From the NCBI GenBank assembly GCA_016718205.1, contig JADKEB010000006.1, positions 1 through 56,624 of the forward strand: 56,624 bases of DNA, in the 5' to 3' direction. Positions 12,730 through 22,602 of the stretch are shown piece by piece (position 1 is the first letter of the stretch; every line of letters starts with the position of its first letter). Made by a program: the position numbers and the translations under genes. The stretch is from Saprospiraceae bacterium. Its GTDB lineage: Bacteria > Bacteroidota > Bacteroidia > Chitinophagales > Saprospiraceae. The notes beneath the pieces were generated by a model. It made no database searches, was not told the origin of the DNA, and worked only from the letters and a program-made list of their open reading frames with translations.

Positions 12730-12767
12730 CAAATCTAATAAATAGTTAAATAAGTTAACTAATTTTG
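12730..12767. promoter_or_regulatory. Divergent promoter pair around a palindromic operator
   Basis: The perfect inverted repeat TAGTTAA-ATAAG-TTAACTA occupies 12743-12761. On the minus strand a Bacteroidota -7 element TAGATTTG (12737-12730) points toward the DUF3598 gene. On the plus strand TAATTTTG (12760-12767) overlaps the right arm and points toward the HMG-CoA-lyase-like gene. No clear -33 TTG element is seen on either side. The same palindrome occurs twice before the TonB-dependent receptor. A regulator bound here would touch both promoters at once. The palindrome is direct observation; its role as an operator is inferred. Confidence 0.7.
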
Positions 12768-12921
12768 TGATAAGTTTTTATAATATTTATTTTATGACTA
12801 TTGGATGTGGTTGTACCTTTATAGTTTTGACATTGACTTATAAGGCATATGTTAAAAAAGATAAATGATCCTAAGCGAATTGTAAACATCCTCTTAACCA
12901 AAAACCATAGATTATCATTTT

Positions 12922-13833
12922 ATGCATCATAATATTTATATAGAAGAACAGGGTTTGAGGGATGGTTTGCAGACAGTGTCTCATATCTTTTCTACAGAAC
13001 AAAAATTAATTTGGACTCGTGATCTGATCGAAGCCGGTGTCAAAAGAATTCAGATTGGCTCTTTTGTGCATAAGGGGAAAATACCGGCTATGGCTGACAC
13101 TGACGATTTGTTTTTACGATCAACCCATGAACAACAGCAAGTATTAATTTCCGGACTGGCATTAAACAAAAAAGGTCTGGAAAGAGCCATACATTGCGGG
13201 GCGAAATACCTTTCTATTTCCTTATCAGCCAGCGAAACCCACTCCCTGAAAAATACAGGTAAAACTATTGAACAGGCAAAAGAGGAGATAAAGGAAATGA
13301 TCGTTTTGGCCAAAGAAAAGAATATCAAAGTTCGAAGCGGAATTCAGTGTGCTTTTGGGTGCCGCTTTGAAGGCAAAATCAGTGAAAATGTCGTTTTGGA
13401 TCTGGCGGAATATCTCATCAGTTGTGGTGCTGATGAATTGTCTCTTGCTGATAGCACGGGTATGGCACATCCTGTTCAGGTGGATAGAATGATAAAACAA
13501 GTTATTTCCATTGCGGGCAATATTCCTATAGGTCTGCATCTTCACAACACCGAAAACAAAGGCTACGCCAATCTTTATGCCGGACTCAATGCCGGTGTGA
13601 CTATCATAGATACAGCATTTGGAGGATTGGGTGGATGTCCATTTATCAAAGGAGCTACCGGCAATATTGCCACCGAGGACGTGGTACATATGTTGGATCA
13701 GATGGGCGTTGATACGGGTATTGACATGTACAAAATAGCAAAGATAAGCTTAGAGATAGAAAAAGTATTGGGTTATCCTTTACCCGGTTTGATGTATAAA
13801 ATGATTCAAAATAAAACCATAGCCTTAATATAA
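12922..13833 (+). CDS. HMG-CoA lyase-like DRE-TIM enzyme
   Basis: An intact 303-residue protein of the hydroxymethylglutaryl-CoA lyase family (DRE-TIM barrel). The N-terminal catalytic Arg13-Asp14 lie in EQGLRDGLQ, the metal-binding His206 and His208 in GLHLHNTE, and the catalytic-loop Cys239 in FGGLGGCPF, followed by GNIATEDVV. Such enzymes split 3-hydroxy-3-methylglutaryl-CoA or related 3-hydroxyacyl-CoA esters into acetyl-CoA and a ketoacid. The stop codon overlaps the start of the next gene (TAATG), so the LeuC-like protein is translationally coupled. With the CaiB-type CoA-transferase at 20.1 kb it suggests that an acid is activated to its CoA ester and then cleaved. Exact substrate unknown. 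Confidence 0.85.
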   Translation: MHHNIYIEEQGLRDGLQTVSHIFSTEQKLIWTRDLIEAGVKRIQIGSFVHKGKIPAMADTDDLFLRSTHEQQQVLISGLALNKKGLERAIHCGAKYLSISLSASETHSLKNTGKTIEQAKEEIKEMIVLAKEKNIKVRSGIQCAFGCRFEGKISENVVLDLAEYLISCGADELSLADSTGMAHPVQVDRMIKQVISIAGNIPIGLHLHNTENKGYANLYAGLNAGVTIIDTAFGGLGGCPFIKGATGNIATEDVVHMLDQMGVDTGIDMYKIAKISLEIEKVLGYPLPGLMYKMIQNKTIALI

Positions 13834-15065
13834 TGGGAAAAACCATAGCAGAGAAAATCCTGAGTATAAAGACAGGAAATGATATAAAGGCCAACGATAT
13901 AGTCATAGCTCCTGTTGATGGTATCATGGCCACCGATACTACAGCCCCTTTATCTATCAAAGCCTTTCAGTCTATGGGTGGTAGTCGGGTATGGAATCCG
14001 GAAAAGTGCTCATTTATAATCGATCACGCCGCTCCTGCTCCCAATGAAAGAATTGCCAACCTGCATCAAATGATGCGTGATTTTGCGTCAGAGCAGGGAT
14101 TTCCGCTGTATGACATAGGTGAAGGTATCTGTCATCAGGTCATCATGGAAAAAAGACACATTAAGCCGGGCGACATCTTTATGGGAGCGGATTCTCATAC
14201 ACCTACGGGTGGCGCACTCAATGCATTTGCCTGCGGTATGGGTAGTACAGATCTGGGAGCCATTATGCTTACGGGCAAAACATGGCTGAAAACACCAGCT
14301 ACCATCAAAGTGATTTGTAATGGTATCTTACAAAAAGGAGTACACGCCAAAGATCTTGTGTTGTTTCTGACCGGCAAAATCACGATATCCGGTGCGACCT
14401 ATCTTTCTGTAGAATTTCATGGTGCGACTTTTGAGGCTATGGGACTTTCTGACAGAATGTGTGTAGCCAATATGCTGGCAGAGATCGGAGCAAAAACTGG
14501 TTTTATTCACCCTAAAGGATTGAAACTTGATTATGACTTTGATGCTGTTTTTCCGGATGATACCGCCAGTTATATAAAGACCTTTGAGTTTGATGTTTCG
14601 GATCTACATCCCCAAATAGCAGCACCTGAGTCGCCGGATAATGTTTTGAATATTGACCCGCATTTAGGTACAAAAATAAACTATGCTTTTATTGGCACCT
14701 GTGGCAATGGAAGATTGGAAGATTTGCATGTGGCCGCTGCTATCCTTAAAGGTAAAAAGATAAAATCCGGTGTTCGTTTCATCATAGCACCTGCTTCCCG
14801 CAAAGTATTGCTCGAAGCGATGCTGGACGGTACAGCTTATACATTGGTTGAAGCTGGAGCCACTATCATCAATCCTGGTTGTGGTCCTTGCGTAGGTACA
14901 CATGAAGGCGTACCCGGAAATGGAGAAACCGTTATTTCTGCGGCCAACCGAAATTTTAAAGGAAGAATGGGAAATCCACATTCTGATATCTATCTTGCGG
15001 CACCTGCGACGGTAGCCGCGTCCGCATTGACCGGTGAAATCACTAATCCTGCTCAACTTCTCTAA
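13833..15065 (+). CDS. Aconitase-type large subunit (LeuC-like), second copy
   Basis: An intact 410-residue LeuC-family hydro-lyase large subunit. Substrate and cluster region GADSHTPTGGALNAFACGMG is present, and the 4Fe-4S cysteines are Cys290 (FIGTCGNGRLEDL), Cys350 and Cys353 (PGCGPCVGTHEG). It begins in the stop codon of the lyase gene. Its small subunit is encoded 1.3 kb downstream, beyond the transporter gene, an unusual separation. It is clearly diverged from the minus-strand LeuC-like protein (for example GTCGNGR against GTCTNGR), so the two sets probably act on different intermediates. Probably cytoplasmic. Confidence 0.88.
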   Translation: MGKTIAEKILSIKTGNDIKANDIVIAPVDGIMATDTTAPLSIKAFQSMGGSRVWNPEKCSFIIDHAAPAPNERIANLHQMMRDFASEQGFPLYDIGEGICHQVIMEKRHIKPGDIFMGADSHTPTGGALNAFACGMGSTDLGAIMLTGKTWLKTPATIKVICNGILQKGVHAKDLVLFLTGKITISGATYLSVEFHGATFEAMGLSDRMCVANMLAEIGAKTGFIHPKGLKLDYDFDAVFPDDTASYIKTFEFDVSDLHPQIAAPESPDNVLNIDPHLGTKINYAFIGTCGNGRLEDLHVAAAILKGKKIKSGVRFIIAPASRKVLLEAMLDGTAYTLVEAGATIINPGCGPCVGTHEGVPGNGETVISAANRNFKGRMGNPHSDIYLAAPATVAASALTGEITNPAQLL

Positions 15066-15086
15066 TCACTTAAAAGGAATCCAACA

Positions 15087-16316
15087 ATGAGTCAAGAAGT
15101 AAATAAGGTTTCCAAAACCATGGTACTTGCAGTGGTCGCTTCATCGTTAGGTTTCTTTGTGGATCTCTACGATATCATCATAGTTAGTGTGGTAAGGCAG
15201 GCAAGTCTTTTGTCACTTGGTGTACCCGAATCTGAGCTTTTAGCAAAAGGAATCTGGCTATTGAATATACAGATGATAGGAATGCTGACAGGTGGATTTT
15301 TGTGGGGCATACTTGGGGACAAAAAAGGGAGACTAACAGTTTTGTTTGGATCCATACTGATGTATAGCTTAGCTACATTTGCCTGTGCATATGCGCCATC
15401 TTATGACGTGTATCTTTTATTAAGATTTGTTGCAGGTGTTGGACTTGCCGGGGAACTGGGCGCTGCTATAACCTTGACTACAGAGCTTTTGCCTCAAAAG
15501 TATCGGGGTATTGGCCCGGCGATCATTGCATCTTTTGGTATGCTGGGTGCTATTTTTGGGAGTGTCATAGGAGGCAGGTATTCCTGGGAGTTTACTTATC
15601 AGCTTGGTGGCATCATGGGATTGGTTCTTTTATTTCTTAGGCTGGGATTGTTTGAATCGGGTTTTTATGAGCGCCTGCAGGAGACAAAAGTAGAAAAAGG
15701 AAATTTTCTGATGCTTGTAAAAAATAAAAAATTATTTAAAAAATACATAAGTGTCATTTTGATGGGATTTCCTGGTTGGTTTGTCAATGGAGTGGTCATG
15801 ACCTTTACCCCGGAGATAGCCAAAGCTATGGGCATGACTACCATTCCTAAGGTGAGTACCGTTTTTATGGTTTTTTTTATTGGGTTTACTTTTGGTGATT
15901 TTTCCTGCGGTATAGTCAGTCAATGGCTGCAAAGCCGAAAAAAAGCCATACAACTATATTTAGGAAGTTTTGCGCTTTTACTGGCGCTATACTTTTTAGT
16001 GGGAAAAACATCAGAAATGTGGTATTACGGTCTATTCTTGTTTATGGGCATAAGTGCTGGTTATACTATTGTATTGCTAACACTGGCTGCTGAACAAACA
16101 GGTACAAATCTCAGGGCCACAGCCACAACATCATCTCTTAATCTTTTAAGGGCTTCTGTCATACCACAGACAATAGCATTTACCTTTTTCAATAATTATG
16201 TCGGGGCATATCATGCTGCTATCATAGTAGGAATACTCTCCGTGGGTATAGCTGCCTGGGCTTATACAAATCTGGAGGAGACATTTCACAATAATCTGGA
16301 TTTTGTAGAACAATAA
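15087..16316 (+). CDS. Major facilitator superfamily organic-acid transporter
   Basis: 409 residues with about twelve hydrophobic segments. The cytoplasmic loop 2-3 motif is present as GILGDKKGR, and the first helix reads GFFVDLYDIIIVSVV, a pattern seen in aromatic-acid/metabolite:H+ symporters. It sits between the LeuC and LeuD genes of the same operon, 21 bases after the first and 24 before the second, so it probably imports the compound that this operon degrades. Substrate specificity cannot be read from sequence. Inner-membrane location is certain enough. Confidence 0.85.
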   Translation: MSQEVNKVSKTMVLAVVASSLGFFVDLYDIIIVSVVRQASLLSLGVPESELLAKGIWLLNIQMIGMLTGGFLWGILGDKKGRLTVLFGSILMYSLATFACAYAPSYDVYLLLRFVAGVGLAGELGAAITLTTELLPQKYRGIGPAIIASFGMLGAIFGSVIGGRYSWEFTYQLGGIMGLVLLFLRLGLFESGFYERLQETKVEKGNFLMLVKNKKLFKKYISVILMGFPGWFVNGVVMTFTPEIAKAMGMTTIPKVSTVFMVFFIGFTFGDFSCGIVSQWLQSRKKAIQLYLGSFALLLALYFLVGKTSEMWYYGLFLFMGISAGYTIVLLTLAAEQTGTNLRATATTSSLNLLRASVIPQTIAFTFFNNYVGAYHAAIIVGILSVGIAAWAYTNLEETFHNNLDFVEQ

Positions 16317-16340
16317 CTTACTCACTTTTTAAAGATTATC

Positions 16341-16838
16341 ATGAAGACCAAATACGTTTACGGGGACAATATCGATACAGACCGAATCATTCCCGGCAAA
16401 TATACCAAAACTCTGGACATGAGTACGCTGGCACAACATTGTATGGAAGACCTGGATCCTTCTTTTGCCGCTACCATTATAAAAGGAGATGTAGTGGTAG
16501 CAGGAGATAATTTCGGCTGTGGATCCAGTCGTGAACAAGCTCCATTAGCTCTGCTTCAGTCAGGAGTTTCTTTGGTGATAGCCCGATACTTTGCCCGCAT
16601 TTTTTTTAGAAATGCCATCAATGTTGGGTTGCCAGTCATCGAAATACCAGATCATGATATTGAAAGAGGCGATGTCTTAGAAATTGAAATAGAAAAAAAT
16701 TATGTGAAAAATATTACTAAAGAGAAGGTCTATACTTGCAATGCTTTGTCGCTGGTGATGATAAAAATAATGAAAGAAGGTGGCATGGTCAACTATCTTA
16801 TAAAATATGGTGACTATGAAGATGTAGCCGTCAAATAA
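16341..16838 (+). CDS. Aconitase-type small subunit (LeuD-like), second copy
   Basis: An intact 165-residue LeuD-family swivel-domain protein. The N-terminal VYGDNIDTDRIIPGKY and the substrate-binding GDNFGCGSSREQAPLALLQSG (about residues 53-73) are both canonical, unlike the broken minus-strand paralogue. It would form the second half of the active site of the LeuC-like enzyme at 13.8 kb. It is the last gene of the plus-strand operon; 443 bases without a gene follow. Confidence 0.87.
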   Translation: MKTKYVYGDNIDTDRIIPGKYTKTLDMSTLAQHCMEDLDPSFAATIIKGDVVVAGDNFGCGSSREQAPLALLQSGVSLVIARYFARIFFRNAINVGLPVIEIPDHDIERGDVLEIEIEKNYVKNITKEKVYTCNALSLVMIKIMKEGGMVNYLIKYGDYEDVAVK

Positions 16839-17191
16839 GGACTATTACTTTTATTGAATAGAAAGGCATCAATTATTACTTTTGGTTTGAGCAACATAAT
16901 ACCACAAGTAAATTAACTAATAGAATTTTATAACATTTTCTGACTGCTTCTCCTGACTTGTCCCTTTTAGTGCGTTGGTAATAATTTAGCCAACAATTTG
17001 TCCATTTTTGGTGTATGCTTTGCTTTTATGGTGACGGTTTTATAGGTTATATGATATAGAATTTGACCATCTACTATTTTATTTTAAATGTGCAGATAAC
17101 ACTTTGGACGTTCGAAATTATTTTGAATTGATCGTTGCTTATAAATTAAAGTTTTACAAAATTTTTTAATTTTTTTTATTCAAAATTATAA

Positions 17192-17240
17192 TAGTTAAGT
17201 AAATTAACTACTTTTGTATTATAGTTAAATGATTTAACTA
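17192..17240 (+). promoter_or_regulatory. Twin operators and -7 element before the TonB receptor
   Basis: Within the AT-rich 443-base gap after the LeuD-like gene (16839-17281) lie two perfect copies of the palindrome also found at 12743. They are TAGTTAA-GTAAA-TTAACTA at 17192-17210 and TAGTTAA-ATGAT-TTAACTA at 17222-17240, 30 bases apart, about three helical turns. A Bacteroidota -7 element TACTTTTG (17209-17216) overlaps the first copy, with the start codon at 17282. No convincing -33 element is visible. The pattern suggests repression or activation by a dimeric regulator. The rest of the gap holds nothing I can name. Confidence 0.72.
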
Positions 17241-17281
17241 TATAGATCAATCTTTTTATTAATCAAAACAATCACTTAAAA

Positions 17282-19965
17282 ATGAAATCATTGAGCCAAA
17301 TAATCAAAATCAGAAAGAATTTATCACTATTTTTAGTTTTATTTTCTGTTGGGTTTTCTTATGCACAAAAGGCTGTAACAGGTAGAATTACTTTACCTGA
17401 TAATTCGCCTGCGATAGGCGCTTCCGTCACAGAAAAAGGAATCAATAATGCGACTATTACTGATGTAGAAGGAGAATTTTCATTAAATGTGTCTTCAGAT
17501 GATGCAATATTGGTGGTTAGTTACATCGGGTTTAAGAACATTGAAGTAAAATTAGACGGGCAAAGTCGAATCAATACCCAATTTTCAGATGAAGGGACAT
17601 TACTCGAGGATGTAGTAGTCACAGCAAGCAGATCAGCAATGCGAAAATTAGTGGCCCCTGCTACAGTCGAGACGGTCAATGCCAAAAAACTTGAAACACT
17701 AAAACCGGAATCCTATAACGAAGCGCTTCAAAACGTACCCGGAGTATTTGTAAATCCTAACCAGGGACGCCGGAATAACATCCGTCTCAGAGGATTTCCA
17801 GATGGTACACCTCTAGGAGGTATGGCTTATACAGCAGTATTACTAGACGGTATTCCCACGCTTGCAACTCCGGGAAAATTGCCTGAAAATGGATTTGGTT
17901 TTGACAATAATATAGAAAGAGTCGAACTCGTAAAAGGATCAGCAGCGACATTATTTGGAAGAGGGGCAGCTGCAGGTGTCATCAACATGATCACTAAGAC
18001 AGGCGGATCAAAGCTAGGAGGATCAGTGAGACTTACAAACTATAATGACATTCTTGGCAAAGGTGGTTTTAATCACAGGTTGGATTTTAATCTCAATGGG
18101 CCTGTCTCAGAAAACATTCGGTTTAATATAGGAGGATGGCAGCTCAATGATACAGGATTTCGTAATACAGGATACAACGATCACGGGTTTCAATTACGTG
18201 GAAATGTGGACTTCTTATTTCCATCCAATAAAGGTAGTCTGCGACTTTATGGACAATATGCAGATTTTAACTTCCAAAACCTTGCTGATGTAGCAGTAGA
18301 TGCCAACACACTTAAGCTGGCTCTGGATGGAAAAATACGGATACTTATAACTTTCCTAATGCAAGTAAGATTAACTACAGAATTAATGTAAGAAATGTAA
18401 AAACTCCGACAACTCAGGTTCCACTTAAAGATGCCAGTGGTAACGACATCATCAGAAATTTCGGGACAGCATTGGAGGGCGGATCATATGCTAAAGGATT
18501 TCATGCAGGAGCAAGACTAAGATATGATCTTGGAGCTGGCTTTGATATTGAAAATCATGTCAGAATTCAAAATATGGATACTGGTACCAAATATGGATTT
18601 GCGCTACCTGCCTATTATAACGCCAATAATGTGACTCGACTACTACTTGATGGCGATAATGCAGATTCTGAAATAATCAACGATTTTAAAATATCAAAAA
18701 CTATCGATGGCAGCAGCATATCTCACAAATTATCCGCCGGTGTGTACTACTCCAACATCAATTTATTGCCTACGACCTACAGCTTGCTGCACGGTAGTAA
18801 TACCAAACCTGACAGTTTGAGATTGCAAAATGCTTTTACAGGAGCACCAATCGTAGCTGGTGCTGACGGAAACTTCCCTATTCAAAGCGGTGGTATAACC
18901 AGAAGAGGAGATTATACTGAGACAGTCATTGCTTTCTATGCAGGTGATGAAATTAAAATAGGAGATAAATTAAATGTATTACTTGGATTCAGATATGATG
19001 ACCTGAACATAGATATGACCGAAACCAAACTTCCGGCAGACAGCGCTTTGACGAGAATCGAAAAATTCTCTGACTGGTCAGGCACTATCGGAGCCAATTA
19101 CCAGTTGACTGAAAACTCTGCCATCTATGGTAACTTCAACAGAGCTTTTCGTATGCCGGATTATACAGCTTTCACATCTCTCGAGTGGACGAGTGCTACT
19201 AATAGAACATTATTGAGAGCACCAAACGGAATCAATAAAAACGAAATCATATATAATTCGGAAATAGGTTACAGGAATACTATAGGCGATTTTGGTTTTG
19301 ACTTGGCAGTGTTTTATACTCAAATCAATAATCGACTTGCTGCAATTTTTGAAAATGGTATTTTGCAGTCTAAGCCACTGGGAAGTAACAGAATCATAGG
19401 TTCTGAAATTAGTTTATCATACAAACCATCTATGGTCAAAGGTCTTAGTCTGAATACTTCTCTTACTTACCAAAATGCCAGATTCACAGATTTCAAAATA
19501 TCTACCACAGCCGACCCTGCGAAAGATCTATTTGGCAACAAAATCATTCAGGAAAGTGCCACAGTAAAATCACTTGATCTTAAGGATAAAAAACTACCTG
19601 GTGTTCCTGAATTTATGTTCAATTTTGTCGCTGAGTATTCACACAAATATTTTGGAGCAGACTTTGGATACAACATCGTGACCAACAGATATCAGGATGC
19701 TACCAATATTCTGGAACTTCCGTCATTGACAAATATCAATGCGGGTATATATGCAAAAATCCCGATTGGTAAAAATACTGTAAAAATAGGAGTTCAGGCA
19801 AGAAATCTGACAAACACGGAAGCATTGGTGAATATAGCCGGAGCATCAGATAATGATACGTTCCTTTTAAGAAAACAAGGTGTTGCTGCTCAGCAGGGTG
19901 TATATGCACATGGTTATATGCAGTTGCCAAGGAGAATATTGTTTTATGCTGCCTATAACTTCTAA
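17282..19965 (+). CDS. TonB-dependent outer-membrane receptor, one frameshift
   Basis: Two open frames (17282-18391 and 18472-19965) read as one 895-residue receptor. The frame breaks in an A5 run at 18331-18335, where one extra A restores GK-N-TDTYNFPNASKINY. A signal peptide (SLFLVLFSVGFSYAQ) is followed by a carboxypeptidase-regulatory-like domain (about 28-110), the plug (VVVTASRSAMRKL, NIRLRGF, VELVKGSAATLFGRGAAAGVINMITK) and a 22-strand-type barrel ending in an aromatic residue (YAAYNF). It resembles siderophore/FecA-like receptors more than SusC, and no SusD gene follows. Shared operators with the catabolic operons suggest it imports the substrate or a carrier of it. Confidence 0.87.
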
Positions 19966-19986
19966 AACAACTAAAATCACTTTTTT

Positions 19987-20022
19987 AAACCATGTCGGTC
20001 ATCACTGGCATGGTTTTTTTTT
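19987..20022 (+). terminator. Intrinsic terminator after the TonB receptor
   Basis: AAACCATG (19987-19994) pairs with CATGGTTT, and a run of T follows (TTTTTTTTT). It lies 22 bases after the receptor stop codon, where an operon end is expected, and separates the receptor from the CoA-transferase. Confidence 0.8.
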
Positions 20023-20141
20023 ATTTGTAACTTCTCAGATATGATCAATCAAAAATTACTTTATTTTTATGATTTGAAAGCATATACCTGAGTAATTACT
20101 TTTATTTAAATTGTAATTAATACCAAAAAATCAATATTGTA

Positions 20142-21269
20142 ATGAGTGGAAATCTGCCGTTAGAAGGGCTGCTTGTTTTGGAGTTTACACACGCTGTCAT
20201 GGGACCTACTACCGGCTTGTTGCTGGCGGACATGGGCGCAGAAGTTATCCACATAGAGCCACCCGAAGGCGATAATACACGAAGGCTCAAGGGATTTGGC
20301 ACCGGGTATTTTCCCTTTTATAGCCGAAATAAAAAAAGTCTTGCTATTGATATTAAGTCAGAAAACGGGAATGAAGTTATATTGAAACTGGTTCAAAAAG
20401 CTGACATCGTAGTAGAAAACTTTGGTCCAGGTACTATGGAAAGGCTAGGATATGGATATGAAGATTTAAAATTATTGAATGAGCGATTGATTTATTGTTC
20501 ACTCAAGGGATTTATGCCTGGTCCATATGAAAAAAGGCATGCTATGGATGAGGTGGTACAAATGATGGGCGGACTGGCTTATATGACGGGCAGAACCGGA
20601 GATCCTTTAAGAGCGGGCACTTCGGTCATAGATATCACAGGAGGCATGTTTGGATTTATTGGTATACAGACGGCCCTGTATGAAAGAGAAAAAACCGGTC
20701 TCGGCAAGTTTGTTCAAGCTTCACTTTTTGAGACCACCGCCTTTCTGATGGGACAACATATGGCTTATGGTGCTATCACCAAAACACCTGTGCCGCCGAT
20801 GCCTGAAAGGGTCAGTGCATGGAGTATTTATCGTATATTTGACACATCTGATAGTCAACAAATTTTTATAGGTATCATCAGTGAAAAACACTGGGTGCGA
20901 TTTTGTGAGGTTTTTGATGCCCATGACTGGCTCGCCGACAATAGACTAACATCCAACAACGATCGTATAACTGAACGGGATTGGTTCTTGCCGGAGGTAG
21001 AAAAAAAGATGAAACAATATACAAAAGGTGAACTAACCATAAAATGTGAAATAGCCGATATTCCTTTTGCACCGATAGCCAGGCCGGAAGATCTATTTAA
21101 TGACGTTCAGCTAAATGAAGGGCAAAGCTTGCTTGATACCACACTACCTGATGGCACAGAAACAAAGTTGCCAAAAATACCACTCATATATGGTGACACC
21201 TATTTTGGGTTAAGGTTGAATCCACCAAATATAGGGGAGCATAATGACGCAATAATATCAGATTTGTAA
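20142..21269 (+). CDS. CaiB/BaiF-type (family III) CoA-transferase
   Basis: An intact 375-residue family III CoA-transferase. The N-terminal segment GLLVLEFTHAVMGP, the GAEVIHIEPPEGD strand, the DIVVENFGPG segment and the candidate catalytic Asp136 in HAMDEVVQMMGGLA are all in normal position. These enzymes move CoA between carboxylic acids such as succinyl-CoA and a substrate acid. It has its own upstream gap after the receptor terminator, and no copy of the shared palindrome was found there. Its position next to lyase, hydro-lyase and transporter genes suggests that it activates the acid before cleavage by the HMG-CoA-lyase-like enzyme, which is an inference. Confidence 0.87.
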   Translation: MSGNLPLEGLLVLEFTHAVMGPTTGLLLADMGAEVIHIEPPEGDNTRRLKGFGTGYFPFYSRNKKSLAIDIKSENGNEVILKLVQKADIVVENFGPGTMERLGYGYEDLKLLNERLIYCSLKGFMPGPYEKRHAMDEVVQMMGGLAYMTGRTGDPLRAGTSVIDITGGMFGFIGIQTALYEREKTGLGKFVQASLFETTAFLMGQHMAYGAITKTPVPPMPERVSAWSIYRIFDTSDSQQIFIGIISEKHWVRFCEVFDAHDWLADNRLTSNNDRITERDWFLPEVEKKMKQYTKGELTIKCEIADIPFAPIARPEDLFNDVQLNEGQSLLDTTLPDGTETKLPKIPLIYGDTYFGLRLNPPNIGEHNDAIISDL

Positions 21270-21368
21270 GTAACATATCAAGCTTGACAGAATGACCAAA
21301 ATGAACAACGTCTCTACCTACTCAAGAACATAGATCTATTTCTGTCCAACTCTCTGAAAAACGGGTCA

Positions 21369-21473
21369 TATACTCAAAATAAATTGGTTTGCGAAAATTT
21401 AATTTATCAATTTATTCATTTTGAGTATAATGGCGACAGAATTATTTGCAAAATAAATTCTCGTCGGTATAAA
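21369..21473 (+). repeat. 105-bp dispersed repeat, copy 1
   Basis: Same orientation and length as the copy at 27039-27143, with nearly identical ends (TATACTCAAAATAAATTGG ... ATTCTCGTCGGTATAAA) and a more variable middle. It contains two hairpins: CTCAAAATAAAT pairing with an ATTTATTTTGAG-like arm (degenerate in this copy), and an ACCGA/TCGGT-type pair on the right. Its right end supplies the last codons of the carB fragment on the minus strand. It looks like a small non-autonomous insertion element; no transposase is encoded. Confidence 0.75.
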
Positions 21474-21675
21474 TATCCTTGATGTAGTATATCATTTCAC
21501 CAGTAGATTTCATTTCTGGTCCCAGATTCTTATCTACTCCCGGAAATTTATTGAAAGAAAATACAGGAACTTTGATCGCAAAACCTTTGAGCTTTTTGTC
21601 AATGACAAAATCACTTATTTTCTTGTTACCTAGCATGACATGAGTGGCCATTTGATATAACAACTTGTCGCTCAC
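21442..21675 (-). pseudogene. carB: Fragment of carbamoyl-phosphate synthase large subunit
   Basis: A 77-codon frame (GTG start). VPVFSFNKFPGVDKNLGPEMKSTGE is carried in two parts, and the second, GPEMKSTGE, is diagnostic of CarB. A complete CarB has over 1,000 residues; this is about 60 residues from the second half. It is cut off upstream by the kinase-phosphatase gene, and its 3' end is replaced by the 105-bp repeat, which encodes the final residues. It is therefore a relic and not functional. It shows that this locus has been rearranged. Confidence 0.8.
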
Positions 21676-21693
21676 CTTTTTCCTTATCTTTCA

Positions 21694-22602
21694 TCAAAAA
21701 TCCCCATAAAACACCTGAAAACAAGGCAGTTGCAAATCATTACGCCAAAGATCCACCACTTGATTTCTATCGTCAAGGACTAATTCTACGTGGTATTTAC
21801 CTTCTATTTGATTGACAAACATTTCTTTTTTGATGATGGCGTCCTTCCTAAAATCTCCAGCTGGCCTCATAATCAATATCTCATAAGTTATACCGTATAG
21901 TTCCAGCCAAGTCATGGTCTGTGACTTAAAAGTATCTTCCCTTCCTGATGCCAAAATGATCTTGAATCCAAGTTGATGGTAATTTTTGACCATGTTGACT
22001 ACAGGTGTATTGGGTAGGTCTTGATCACACATGGATGCATCAAATGGGCTACGACCTTTCATGAGCGCGAGTGTTCCGTCCAAATCACAAATGATGGCTT
22101 TGGGTAAGGATGGGTCTTGGGTGCGATAAGTTGGATGTTTTTTATCGTATTTTAGTCCATCACTGACATCTTTTAGAATATGCTGCCGATGCATTTTAAG
22201 TAAAACTTCATCACCAACTTTTTTTTCTCTCGATTTGTCTCTTTCCAGGCAATCTTCGAGTGAAGCATTCATATCTTTTATCTCAACTTGGACTTGTTGG
22301 TTGTGGTCGATATTAAATTTCCTAACGACATTTTTGATCCTTTCTACAGGTCTATCGCTCAGATTGGTATCATCTACGATCACATGTTTGCCATCCCAAA
22401 GTGCTTCTACCAACATCAAGTCTCTCACCTTCTCAATAAATTTTTCGTTGTGCGTTGTGTGATGATTGTTGTCCAACATCAACCTGAGTTCATCTTTATT
22501 GAGACGTTTGTATGCACCGGGATTTTCATCCAAAAGTGTTCGTGCATAAGTGGACTTACCACTTGCTGGCAATCCTCGAAGTATAATTATTTTTTTACTC
22601 AT
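21694..22602 (-). CDS. T4-type polynucleotide 5'-kinase / 3'-phosphatase
   Basis: An intact 302-residue protein colinear with phage T4 polynucleotide kinase (301 residues). The N-terminal kinase domain has P-loop GLPASGKST (10-18), candidate catalytic Asp37 in LNKDEL, and VIVDDTNL (75-81). The C-terminal HAD phosphatase domain has DLDGTLALMKGR (173-184) with nucleophile Asp173 and Asp175, LASGREDT, and LVLDDRNQVVDLWR near the end. Even the C-terminal GDF matches T4. The family heals broken RNA ends by adding 5'-phosphate and removing 3'- or 2',3'-cyclic phosphate so a ligase can seal them. The ligase gene is directly upstream. Enzyme class is secure; RNA as substrate is inferred from the neighbour. 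Confidence 0.93.
   Translation of the reverse strand: MSKKIIILRGLPASGKSTYARTLLDENPGAYKRLNKDELRLMLDNNHHTTHNEKFIEKVRDLMLVEALWDGKHVIVDDTNLSDRPVERIKNVVRKFNIDHNQQVQVEIKDMNASLEDCLERDKSREKKVGDEVLLKMHRQHILKDVSDGLKYDKKHPTYRTQDPSLPKAIICDLDGTLALMKGRSPFDASMCDQDLPNTPVVNMVKNYHQLGFKIILASGREDTFKSQTMTWLELYGITYEILIMRPAGDFRKDAIIKKEMFVNQIEGKYHVELVLDDRNQVVDLWRNDLQLPCFQVFYGDF

Noticed and set aside
10809..16838. Leucine biosynthesis (leuCD) operons
   Set aside because: No leuA or leuB nearby; two diverged LeuCD sets are mixed with lyase, aldolase, hydantoinase and transporter genes.
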